Positions 34,260 through 41,564 of a stretch of DNA of 64,000 nt are shown here, piece by piece. The stretch comes from Pseudomonas sp. TCU-HL1 (lineage in GTDB: Bacteria > Pseudomonadota > Gammaproteobacteria > Pseudomonadales > Pseudomonadaceae), in the NCBI RefSeq assembly GCF_001708505.1, contig NZ_CP015992.1, positions 5,766,001-5,830,000 on the forward strand. Direction: 5' to 3'. Position 1 is the first letter of the stretch, and each line of letters opens with the position of its first letter. Position numbers and translations under genes: made by a program. Under the pieces are notes generated by a model. It made no database searches. It was not told the origin of the DNA and worked only from the letters and a program-made list of their open reading frames with translations.

Positions 34260-35405
34260 ATGCGAACGGCCTACGTTGAACAGCATAGTGCGAACGAACC
34301 GGTCTTGGCAGTGGCGCTGGAGTTGGCCAGGGCCAGTTGGAAAGTGGCGCTGAGTGATGCCCGGCGCGCCCCCCGGCTGAAGACAGTCGACGCACCGCAA
34401 CCCCTGGCGCGCCTGGAGCAGGTGGTGCAAACGATCGCGGAGACGCGCGCGCTCTGGGCGTTGCCAGCGTCCGCCAGAGTGGTCGTGGTGTATGAAGCGG
34501 GCCAGGATGGCTTCTGGCTACAGCGCGCCTTGCAGGCGCGTGCGCTGGAGGTCCTGGTGATCGATCCAGCGAGCCTGCTGATGGCGCGGCGGAGGCGTCT
34601 GGCCAAGACTGACCGGCTGGACGCCTTGCGCCTGGTGGAGGCCCTGCTGGCCTGGCTGCGTGGCGAGCAGCGGCGTTTTCAGGTGGTGTGCCCGCCCAGC
34701 GTCGAGGACGAGGATCGCCGGCACTGGGGGCGCGAGCGCCAGCAGTTGCAGCGCGAGCTGCAGCAGCACCGCAACCGGATCGAGAAGCTGCTGGCGACGG
34801 TGGGCTGCTGGACCCGGCTGGATCGTGCCGGCCGCCAACAACTGGCCGAGGGCACGCTGCAGGACTGGGCTGGCCAGGCGCTGGGGGCGGCGCTGCAGGC
34901 CCGCCTGCAGCGGGAGCTGCAACGCTGGCAGGAGGCCCGGACCCAGCTGCGGCGGCTGGAGCACGAACACGCGCAGCGCTTCGGCACCCGCCAGGCCGAA
35001 CAAGTGGCGCGACTGAGCCAGTTGCGCGGCATCGGCACCGTCGGCGCCCGGCAACTGGTACTCGAGCTGTTCTGGCGGCAGTTTCGCAACCGCCGTCAGT
35101 TGGGGGCCTGCGTTGGCCTGGTGCCCTCGCCCTACGACAGCGGCACGCTGCGGGTCGACCAGGGCATCAGCAAGCAGGGTAATCCCCGGGTCCGCGCGCT
35201 GCTGGTCGAACAGGCCTGGCTATGGCTGCACTACCAGCCGAACAGCGCCCTCAGCCACTGGTTCGCCAAGAAGGCCGGCGGTGATTGCCGTCGCAGTCGA
35301 CGGGTAGCGATCGTGGCCCTGGCGCGACGCCTGGTGATCGCCTTGTGGCGCTACCTGGAGCGCGGTGAGCTGCCGGCGGGTGCAACACTGAAAGCCGTGC
35401 CCTGA
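34260..35405 (+). CDS. IS110-family transposase (DEDD type)
   Basis: 381 residues. N-terminal RuvC-like DEDD domain: VALELARASWKVAL (first Asp of the usual D-x-H/S replaced by Glu in LELA), VVVYEAGQDGFWL, AKTDRLDALRLVEAL with Asp pair; then a coiled-coil linker (REELQQHRNRIEKLL-like RELQQHRNRIEKLL) and the C-terminal Transposase_20 domain with the catalytic Ser region (LRGIGTVGARQLVLELFWRQFRNRRQLGACVGLVPSPYDSG ... QGISKQGNPRVRALLVEQAWLWL). Start ATG 34260, with GAGGAGG upstream. It appears intact and potentially active. Confidence 0.92.
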   Translation: MRTAYVEQHSANEPVLAVALELARASWKVALSDARRAPRLKTVDAPQPLARLEQVVQTIAETRALWALPASARVVVVYEAGQDGFWLQRALQARALEVLVIDPASLLMARRRRLAKTDRLDALRLVEALLAWLRGEQRRFQVVCPPSVEDEDRRHWGRERQQLQRELQQHRNRIEKLLATVGCWTRLDRAGRQQLAEGTLQDWAGQALGAALQARLQRELQRWQEARTQLRRLEHEHAQRFGTRQAEQVARLSQLRGIGTVGARQLVLELFWRQFRNRRQLGACVGLVPSPYDSGTLRVDQGISKQGNPRVRALLVEQAWLWLHYQPNSALSHWFAKKAGGDCRRSRRVAIVALARRLVIALWRYLERGELPAGATLKAVP

Positions 35406-35679
35406 CACCACCACTCAGCCAGCGAGCCGCGACGAAAGAGTTACGCAGTCAACACGCCCGTAATTCGCCCGGGTCATCAGCGCGATGACCGATCTTGTAG
35501 AAAGGGTGTGGTGCAAAGGGGTATGCCTGAGCGCAACGCGCAAGCAGGATCGTGTTGGTCCTCGTGACCAGCGGATAGAAGGTGGTGAGACGCTAGGTCT
35601 CACGAGCAGCATGCCCCGCTGCCTTGATGCGTGCCCCAAGTCATGAATCGGAGGAACAGGCCTTGACACCGAGATCTTC
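35406..35679 (+). ncRNA. candidate bridge RNA/seekRNA region of the IS110 element
   Basis: The 275 bases after the transposase stop hold no gene but three compact hairpins: GGTCATC-AGCGC-GATGACC (35472-35490), TGGTC-CTCGT-GACCA (35556-35570) and GTGAGAC-GCTAG-GTCTCAC (35585-35603). Two segments inside copy the element ends: GGATAGAAGGT at 35573-35583 equals the left-end block at 34227-34237, and GATCTTGTAGAAAGGG at 35491-35506 resembles the right end GATCTTCATAGAAGGGG at 35673-35689. That is what target- and donor-pairing loops of IS110/IS1111 guide RNAs should look like. Not proven; the RNA ends are unknown. Confidence 0.5.
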
Positions 35680-35685
35680 ATAGAA

Positions 35686-35783
35686 GGGGCGAATTCATTC
35701 GCCGAGGGCAGCGCAGCTGCCCTCTTTCGGGCCTTGTAAGGCAGACCTCCGGCCTGCTTGGCGAATGAATTCGCCCCTACAAG
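35686..35783. repeat. REP pair (REPIN) next to the IS110 right end
   Basis: Inverted arms GGGGCGAATTCATTCGCC (35686-35703) and GGCGAATGAATTCGCCCC (35760-35777) enclose a spacer with AGGGCAGCGCAGCTGCCCT, itself a hairpin. It matches the REPIN at 23012-23109, except that the outermost bases of the left arm (TGTA) are replaced by the IS end (TAGA). So the element appears to have inserted at the edge of this REP. hutD ends 19 bases beyond. Confidence 0.8.
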
Positions 35784-35801
35784 ATGAATTGGCCGTGCGC
35801 C

Positions 35802-36389
35802 TTAGCGCGGCGTCAGCTCGATCAGGCAGCAGGCGGAGCCGTTGCCGTTCAGCGTTACCTGGGCGAGAGCGCCGGGGTTTTCGAGGTGCAGGCAATCATG
35901 CCGACCCAGCACGTCGGAACGCTTGCCGTCGAGATCGAGGGTCACACCGTCGTCGGCAGCAAACAGCAGCAGGGTGCTCGCGGACGAGAAGAACCTGACC
36001 TCACCCTCGACCCGCAGCCATTGCAGGCGCGCGGCGCAGCGCTGCGGCGAGTAGATGAGGTTGAAGTCGCGGATCGGCCCGTCGATCAGCTCGCACTGCA
36101 CCACGCTGCCGCCATCGAAGGCGAAGGCATCCAGGGCAGTGAGATCGCGGGAGCGCTGGCCATCCACCTCCAGGTGCATGCCGGCGCCTTCCAGCACGGT
36201 GATGACGCGCTGGTAGCCGGTGAACGCGGAAAAGCCGCCGGACTCACTGACATCGGCAATGGACAACCGCCAGCCGAAGCCGTCGAGACCGTCACCTGCA
36301 TCGCGGGCGATTTCCAGGGTGGAACCGGCGCCGTTCTTCCACGGCATGCGGGGGTAATCGGCGGCGCGTAGCAGGCGGGATGGGGTCAT
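35802..36389 (-). CDS. hutD: HutD family protein
   Basis: 195 residues, cupin-like beta-rich protein: RLLRAADYPRMPWKNGAGSTLEIAR near the N-terminus, FGWRLSIADVSESGGFSAFTGYQRVITVLEG, DGPIRDFNLIYSPQRC and GRHDCLHLENPG are the family blocks. In P. fluorescens HutD is thought to fine-tune hut expression, possibly as a governor against overinduction by urocanate. It overlaps hutC by 4 bases (ATGA) and is the second gene of the hutC-hutD unit. Confidence 0.93.
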   Translation of the reverse strand: MTPSRLLRAADYPRMPWKNGAGSTLEIARDAGDGLDGFGWRLSIADVSESGGFSAFTGYQRVITVLEGAGMHLEVDGQRSRDLTALDAFAFDGGSVVQCELIDGPIRDFNLIYSPQRCAARLQWLRVEGEVRFFSSASTLLLFAADDGVTLDLDGKRSDVLGRHDCLHLENPGALAQVTLNGNGSACCLIELTPR

Positions 36390-37138
36390 GAACCGAAACG
36401 TCCTTCGAGGCGGTAGCGGGAGCCGGGGTAGAGAAGGCGCGCGCTGGTCACGGTATTACGCCCGGACCAGGTGCGCCGGCGAATCAGCAGGCAGGGCTCG
36501 CCGCGCTCGATCTGCAGCAGCTTGCATTCATCAGCGTCGGCCAGGATGGCCTCGACCACGTGCTCACCCTCAGTCAGCGGGGCCACGCTGGACAGGTAGG
36601 CGTAGGGCGTCTGGCGAGTGAAGTCCTGCTTCAGGTAATCCGGGGCGACGGACGGGTTCACGAAGCGGTCTTCGATCTGCACCGGCACATCGTTCTCGAA
36701 ATGCACGATGCGCGAGTGGAACACCCGCTGCCCCTCACGCAAGTCCAGCGCCAGCGCACGCTCGGGGCCGGCCACTTCATCCACCAGGCTGACCACCACG
36801 CAATGATGGCGATGGCCGCGTGCGGCGATCTCTTCGGCGATGTTGTGCACTTCGAACAGCGCCGACTGGCCCTTGGGCTCGGCGACGAAGGTGCCCACGC
36901 CCTGCATGCGCACCAGCAGCCCTTCGGCGGTCAGCTCGCGCAACGCGCGGTTGATGGTCATGCGGCTGAACCCCAGTTCGTTGACCAGCTCGCTCTCGGA
37001 CGGCACGCGATAGTGTGGCGGCCAGGCTCCGCTCTGGATCTGCTGGCTGATCATCTGCTTGACGCGCGCATAAAGCGGTGCGGGAGCGTCGCCGATCTGG
37101 GCGGAGAGTGAAGATGGCGCGGCGGGCGAACTGGGCAC
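36386..37138 (-). CDS. hutC: GntR-family histidine utilisation repressor
   Basis: HutC represses hut promoters and is released by urocanate. The start is taken as GTG 37138 (MPSSPAAPSSLSAQIG), because AAGGAG lies 6 bases upstream and this fits the family; the 27 in-frame codons before it run into the operator region. 250 residues: N-terminal winged helix (APLYARVKQMISQQIQSGAWPP, VPSESELVNELGFSRMTINRALRELTAEGLLVR, GVGTFVAEP) and C-terminal UTRA effector domain (HFENDVPVQIEDRFVNP, QTPYAYLSSVAPLTEGEHVVEA). Divergent from hutF across a TGTATATACA site. Confidence 0.95.
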   Translation of the reverse strand: MPSSPAAPSSLSAQIGDAPAPLYARVKQMISQQIQSGAWPPHYRVPSESELVNELGFSRMTINRALRELTAEGLLVRMQGVGTFVAEPKGQSALFEVHNIAEEIAARGHRHHCVVVSLVDEVAGPERALALDLREGQRVFHSRIVHFENDVPVQIEDRFVNPSVAPDYLKQDFTRQTPYAYLSSVAPLTEGEHVVEAILADADECKLLQIERGEPCLLIRRRTWSGRNTVTSARLLYPGSRYRLEGRFGS

Positions 37139-37290
37139 GGGAAACTCCTTGTCGGCGAAGAGGCAGGGCCCTGGGAAGTAGACAGGCGGAGACCGGAGCC
37201 GGTTATCCGCTTCCGGCATGTACCGGATTCGACAACTCCAGACAAGTGCGCGACTGACGTGAGTTTACGTTACCCACAAACATCTGTATA

Positions 37291-37300
37291 TGTATATACA
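37291..37300. promoter_or_regulatory. HutC operator between hutC and hutF
   Basis: TGTATATACA, a perfect TGTA-N2-TACA palindrome inside the longer CTGTATATGTATATACAAAT, lies between the divergent hutC (start 37138) and hutF (start 37331). It would let HutC control hutF and its own operon, as in other pseudomonads. Confidence 0.75.
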
Positions 37301-37330
37301 AATAAAACAACCCATCTCCGGGGCCTTACC

Positions 37331-38695
37331 ATGTCCGCTTTCTTCGCAGAACGCGCCCTGCTGCCGCAGGGCTGGGCACGCAACGTCCGCTTCGAAGTTT
37401 CCTCCCTGGGCCTGATCGAACAGGTCGTTGCCGATGCCAATCCGCAAGGCGCCGAACAGCTCGCGGGACCGGTACTGGCGGGTATGCCGAACCTGCACTC
37501 CCATGCATTCCAGCGCGCCATGGCCGGGCTCGCCGAAGTGGCGGGCAACCCCAATGACAGCTTCTGGACCTGGCGCGACCTGATGTACCGGCTGGTGGGC
37601 CGGCTCGACCCGGAGCAGGTGGAGGTCATCGCCCGCCAGCTCTATATCGAGATGCTCAAGGCCGGCTATACCAGCGTCGCCGAGTTCCATTACGTGCACC
37701 ACGATGTCGATGGCCGCCGCTACGCCGACCCTGCAGAACTGTCCCTGCGCGTCAGCCAGGCTGCCCGCGATGCCGGCATCGGCCTGACCCTGCTACCGGT
37801 GCTCTACAGCCACGCCGGTTTCGGCGGACAGGCGCCCAACGACGGGCAACGCCGCTTCATCAACAGCACCGACAGCTACCTGACCCTGCAGGAACGCCTG
37901 CGCGGCGAGATCGCCCGCCAGCCCAACCAGCAACTGGGCCTGTGCTTCCACTCCCTGCGCGCGGTGACTCCCGAACAGATCAACGCGGTGCTGGCAGCGG
38001 AGCACGACAAGCGCCCCATCCATATCCATATCGCCGAGCAGCAGAAAGAAGTGGACGACTGCCTGGCCTGGAGCGGCCGCCGGCCGTTGCAATGGCTGTA
38101 TGAAAACGCTCCGGTGGATGAGCGCTGGTGCCTGGTCCATGCCACCCATGCCGAGCCGGACGAAGTGGCCGCCATGGCGTCCAGCGGCGCAGTGGCGGGC
38201 CTCTGCCTGACCACCGAAGCCAACCTGGGCGACGGCATCTTCCCGGCGGTGGACTTCCTCGCCCGAGGCGGTCGCCTGGGCATAGGCTCCGACAGCCATG
38301 TATCGGTCAGCGTGGTGGAGGAACTGCGCTGGCTGGAATACGGCCAGCGCCTGCGCGATCAGCGCCGCAATCGCCTCTACCGCGCCAACCAGCCCCAGGT
38401 CGGACGCACCCTGTTCGACGCCGCCCTGGCCGGCGGAGCCCAAGCCCTCGGCCAACCCATAGGCGCCCTGGACGTCGGCAAGCGGGCTGACTGGATTGTG
38501 CTGGATGGTAACGACCCTTACCTCGCCACGGTCGAAGGCGATGCCCTGCTCAACCGCTGGCTGTTTGCCGGCGGCGATCGCCAGGTGCGCGATGTGATGG
38601 TAGGGGGTAAGTGGGTGGTACGGGACGGCAGGCATGCGGCCGAAGTGGAAACGGCAAAGGCGTTTGCGGGGGTGTTGAAGGAAGTCCTGCGCTGA
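37331..38695 (+). CDS. hutF: formimidoylglutamate deiminase
   Basis: HutF converts N-formimino-L-glutamate to N-formylglutamate and ammonia, marking the five-step histidine route of Pseudomonas. ATG 37331 gives MSAFFAERALLPQGWARNV; 454 residues; the 24 preceding in-frame codons cover the HutC site. Amidohydrolase fold: metal HxH in GMPNLHSHAFQRAM, HIHIAEQQKEVDDC, LVHATHAEPDEV, and the Asp in LGIGSDSHVSVSVVEELR. Only hut gene here on the plus strand. Confidence 0.96.
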   Translation: MSAFFAERALLPQGWARNVRFEVSSLGLIEQVVADANPQGAEQLAGPVLAGMPNLHSHAFQRAMAGLAEVAGNPNDSFWTWRDLMYRLVGRLDPEQVEVIARQLYIEMLKAGYTSVAEFHYVHHDVDGRRYADPAELSLRVSQAARDAGIGLTLLPVLYSHAGFGGQAPNDGQRRFINSTDSYLTLQERLRGEIARQPNQQLGLCFHSLRAVTPEQINAVLAAEHDKRPIHIHIAEQQKEVDDCLAWSGRRPLQWLYENAPVDERWCLVHATHAEPDEVAAMASSGAVAGLCLTTEANLGDGIFPAVDFLARGGRLGIGSDSHVSVSVVEELRWLEYGQRLRDQRRNRLYRANQPQVGRTLFDAALAGGAQALGQPIGALDVGKRADWIVLDGNDPYLATVEGDALLNRWLFAGGDRQVRDVMVGGKWVVRDGRHAAEVETAKAFAGVLKEVLR

Positions 38696-38716
38696 CACGG
38701 ATAACCCTCTCCCCCG

Positions 38717-38740
38717 CCCCTCTCCCTGAAGGGCGAGGGG
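38717..38740. repeat. dispersed GC-rich hairpin after hutF
   Basis: CCCCTCTCCC (38717-38726) and GGGCGAGGGG (38731-38740), the same two blocks as at 17792-17814, lie 21 bases after the hutF stop. A degenerate third copy is at about 38823-38845. The 207-base gap to the convergent lipocalin gene shows nothing else; the hairpin may terminate hutF transcription. Confidence 0.5.
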
Positions 38741-38902
38741 GGCTTGTCCGTGCCGGTGGCAGGTTCAATGCCTGGAAGGACTCGGAGTCGCCGATGGTCT
38801 TCGCGGTGCCAGGCGCGAGTCACCCCTCTCCTCTTCAGGGGCGAAGAGGCACGCTTTTGGAAGCACTGCTTCCGGTGCCGATAAGCGCCCTGACGCGCAG
38901 CG

Positions 38903-39484
38903 TCAGGGCTGGGGCGCAGAGCGGGGGCTGGGGGTGAGGGCATTGTCCGGCACGCGCCAGATCAGCAGGTCGGTGTCGTATCCCTGTTCTTCCGCCACTT
39001 CCAGCAGTTGCTCGCGGGTCTTCGCCGATACCACCGGCGTGCGCGAGAGCAGCCAGAGGTACTTGCGATCCGGGTTGCCAACCACGGCGGTGCGGTAGTC
39101 GTCGTCCAGGTAGAGCACCCAGTAATCGCCTTTCGCAACACCCGGGAAGAGTCGGGAAAACCAGTTGTCGAAACGCACCCAGAGTTTGTCGGTATGGCCT
39201 TTCACCTGGGGCACGGCGTTGCCACGGGCTTCCTTCCAGTCGCCGTCCAGGGTGCGGCAGCGGTTCAGCACACCCACGCTACCGTCACCCTGCAGGCTGT
39301 AATGGGCCTCGGACTGAGCGCATCCGCGCTGGAAGAACATCGGCAACCGCGCCAACTCGTACCAGGTGCCCTGGTAACGCTCCAGATCCACCGCCGCCAC
39401 CGTGCGCGGCGGCTGCGAGTCCTCGCCATGACTGGCGCAGCCTGCCAGCAGCAGCGCCGCCAGCAATGCGCCCAGGCGTTTCAC
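38903..39484 (-). CDS. blc: lipocalin family outer-membrane lipoprotein (Blc-like)
   Basis: 193 residues. Start GTG 39484 in a 4-base GTGA overlap with the upstream small lipoprotein gene. Lipoprotein signal MKRLGALLAALLLAGC (Cys16). Lipocalin motifs: LERYQGTWYELARLPMFFQ (GxW block), ISVLNRC-like VGVLNRCRTLDGDWKEARGNA, and YWVLYLDDDYRTAVVGNPDRKYLWLLSRTP. E. coli Blc binds lysophospholipids in stationary-phase outer membranes; a similar role is inferred. The unusual Pro-rich C-terminus (TPSPRSAPQP) extends past the domain. Confidence 0.9.
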   Translation of the reverse strand: MKRLGALLAALLLAGCASHGEDSQPPRTVAAVDLERYQGTWYELARLPMFFQRGCAQSEAHYSLQGDGSVGVLNRCRTLDGDWKEARGNAVPQVKGHTDKLWVRFDNWFSRLFPGVAKGDYWVLYLDDDYRTAVVGNPDRKYLWLLSRTPVVSAKTREQLLEVAEEQGYDTDLLIWRVPDNALTPSPRSAPQP

Positions 39485-39735
39485 TTGAGTCCCTTGCCGG
39501 AGAACATCAGCACCTTGTCTCCGGCGTACTGCACGCTGACGAACGCCTTCTCATCTCCCCAGGTGCAGCTGGTGAAGCCGACCGCGCCTGCGCATTCGGT
39601 GGGGTTGCCCAGCAGCTGCTCCACCTCGGCCTTGGTCATGCCGGACTTGAGCTTGGAATAGTTCTCTTGACTGAGTTTGTTGCAGGCCGCCAGCACCAGG
39701 CAGCAGGACAAGAGGGCGAGGGTACGCAGGGACAT
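39481..39735 (-). CDS. small DUF3862-like lipoprotein
   Basis: 84 residues from ATG 39735 (MSLRTLALLSCCLVLAAC), a lipoprotein signal with lipobox LAAC and Cys18. The mature part (NYSKLKSGMTKAEVEQLLGNPTECAGAVGFTSCTWGDEKAFVSVQYAGDKV) matches the BamE-like fold of small DUF3862 lipoproteins: SGMTKAEVxxLLG followed by a Cys pair and a beta sheet. Function unknown. It is translationally coupled to the lipocalin gene. Confidence 0.8.
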   Translation of the reverse strand: MSLRTLALLSCCLVLAACNKLSQENYSKLKSGMTKAEVEQLLGNPTECAGAVGFTSCTWGDEKAFVSVQYAGDKVLMFSGKGLK

Positions 39736-39803
39736 GGAGCACTCCTTGGTGGATAGGACGCGACAAGCTTGGCACAGCGGTCGCGAGAGTGCCCCATTTG
39801 AAC

Positions 39804-40403
39804 CTAGAAGCGTGAGCCGGGTTCCAGCAGGAAAGCGGATTCTTCGGCGCTGGAGGGGCGGCCAAGAACGGCATTGCGATGCGGAAAGCGACCGAAGCGG
39901 GCGATGACGACGCGATGGCGCTCGGAGAAATCGAGAAAGCCTTCGAACAGCTCCCGTTCCGACGCAGCGGCGCCGTCCAGCAGCAGGCGATAGCAATAGA
40001 GGGCGCGCTCCTGGCTGGCCAGGTCCTCGGCGTGCTCCAGCACCAGATAGATGAACACCTGGCGAATGGGGGGTAGCTTCCGCTCCAGGCCACGGGCCAG
40101 GCCGTCAGCCACCAGCGCCTGGGCTCGGGCGTCGCCGGCGAAACCGCGCGGGGTGTTGCGGAAGATCATGCGCGGCAGCTGGTCCAGTAGGAGGACCAGC
40201 GCCAGCCAGCCATCGGGCTGCCCGGCCCAGTCGCCGAGCCCACCGGCCAGGGCCTGCTCGACGAGGTCACCGAAGCGCTCGCGCGCCTCGATGTCCTGGC
40301 TGTCTTTCTTGCCGAACCAGAGCTTCTGGCGCGCCGCTGCGGTCTCGCTGGCGATGGCCTCGGGGCCGAACCACCAGTCGAGCAGCGGCTGCCAGGGCGT
40401 CAC
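39804..40403 (-). CDS. DUF924 family protein
   Basis: 199 residues, helical TPR-like family: LLDWWFGPEA, KLWFGKKDSQDIEARERFGDLVEQAL, PDGWLALVLLLDQLPRMIFRNTPRGFAGDARAQ and FGRFPHRNAVLGRPSSAEE are the conserved blocks. The QFPRN-like and GRFPHRN motifs define DUF924; function not established. It begins 3 bases after the fbp stop and reads in the same direction, so is probably cotranscribed. Confidence 0.85.
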   Translation of the reverse strand: MTPWQPLLDWWFGPEAIASETAAARQKLWFGKKDSQDIEARERFGDLVEQALAGGLGDWAGQPDGWLALVLLLDQLPRMIFRNTPRGFAGDARAQALVADGLARGLERKLPPIRQVFIYLVLEHAEDLASQERALYCYRLLLDGAAASERELFEGFLDFSERHRVVIARFGRFPHRNAVLGRPSSAEESAFLLEPGSRF

Positions 40404-40406
40404 GGC

Positions 40407-41417
40407 TTACTCCTGGTGGTAGCCAGTAACGCGGGCGACTTCTTCCTTGGAGCCCAGGAACACCGGCACGCGCTGGTGCAGGGAGGTCGGCTGGATATCG
40501 AGGATGCGCTGGCGACCATCGGTCGAGGCGCCGCCGGCCTGCTCGATGATGAACGACATCGGATTAGCTTCGTACATCAGGCGCAGCTTGCCGGGCTTCT
40601 CCGGCTCGCGGGCGTCCCATGGGTACATGAAGATGCCACCGCGGGTGAGGATGCGGTGCACGTCGGCCACCATGGAGGCGATCCAGCGCATGTTGTAGTT
40701 CTTGCTCAACGGGCCTTCCTTGCCGGCCAGCATCTCGCTGACGTAGCGCTTCACCGGGGCTTCCCAGTGACGCTCGTTGGACATGTTGATGGCGAACTCG
40801 GCGGTGGTTTCCGGCACGCGGATGTTGTCGTGGGTGAGCACGAAGCTGCCCAGCTCGCGGTCAAGGGTGAAGCCCTTCACGCCGTCGCCCAGGGTCAGCA
40901 GCAGCATGGTCTGCGGGCCATAGATGGCATAACCGGCAGCGACCTGCCTGGAGCCCGGCTGAAGGAAGGCCTGCTCGTTGAGGCTGTCATTCTGGGAGAG
41001 GTGCTGCTCGGGGCAACGCAGCACCGAGAAGATGGTGCCTACCGACACGTTCACGTCGATGTTGGAGGAGCCGTCCAGCGGGTCGAATACCAGCAGGTAG
41101 GCACCTTTCGGGTACTTGCCGGGAATCTGGTAGGCATTGTCCATCTCCTCGGACGCCATGCCGGCCAGGTGGCCACCCCACTCGTTGGCTTCCAGCAGGA
41201 TTTCGTTGGACATCACGTCCAGCTTCTTCTGCACTTCGCCCTGCACGTTCTCGGTGCCCATGCTGCCGAGTACGCCACCCAGGGCACCCTTGGACACCGC
41301 ATGGCTGATTTCCTTGCAGGCGCGCGCGACGACCTCGATGAGGAAGCGCAGATCGGCAGGGGTGTTGTGGCTTCTGGTCTGCTCGATCAGGTAGCGACTC
41401 AGGGTAACGCGGGACAT
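40407..41417 (-). CDS. fbp: fructose-1,6-bisphosphatase, class I
   Basis: Gluconeogenic phosphatase of fructose-1,6-bisphosphate. ATG 41417 (MSRVTLSRYLIEQTRSHN) gives 336 residues; the upstream in-frame stretch is discarded. Metal- and phosphate-binding motifs: EEMDNAYQ, VFDPLDGSSNIDVNVSVGTIFSV, and the C-terminal FIIEQAGGASTDG. Also seen are NMSNERHWEAPVKRY and YNMRWIASMVADVHRIL. Pseudomonads depend on it since glycolysis runs through Entner-Doudoroff. Confidence 0.96.
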   Translation of the reverse strand: MSRVTLSRYLIEQTRSHNTPADLRFLIEVVARACKEISHAVSKGALGGVLGSMGTENVQGEVQKKLDVMSNEILLEANEWGGHLAGMASEEMDNAYQIPGKYPKGAYLLVFDPLDGSSNIDVNVSVGTIFSVLRCPEQHLSQNDSLNEQAFLQPGSRQVAAGYAIYGPQTMLLLTLGDGVKGFTLDRELGSFVLTHDNIRVPETTAEFAINMSNERHWEAPVKRYVSEMLAGKEGPLSKNYNMRWIASMVADVHRILTRGGIFMYPWDAREPEKPGKLRLMYEANPMSFIIEQAGGASTDGRQRILDIQPTSLHQRVPVFLGSKEEVARVTGYHQE

Positions 41418-41564
41418 GGAATGGCTCCGGAGGGTGGAAAAATGCGCGCAGTTTAGCGCGAGTCGATTCGCAATGCCTCTCAGCGGGATGGAAGGTGCTG
41501 AAACGGCCACGGTTGCAGCCGGTAAAGGCTACGAATTCATCTGACGCCGACGTCAGCCGGGGGT

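Larger units (their letters stand above)
34229..35687 (+). mobile_element. IS110-family insertion sequence (approximate ends)
   Basis: The element consists of one transposase gene and a long 3' non-coding region. Ends are estimated from the repeated block ATAGAAGG: GGATAGAAGGT at the left (34227-34237), ATAGAAGG at the right (35680-35687), the right copy abutting the REPIN arm GGGGCGAATTC. IS110 elements have no large terminal inverted repeats and insert site-specifically at short cores, often in REP sequences, which agrees. The long 3' non-coding part is typical of the IS1111 subgroup. Boundaries are uncertain by several bases. Confidence 0.7.
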
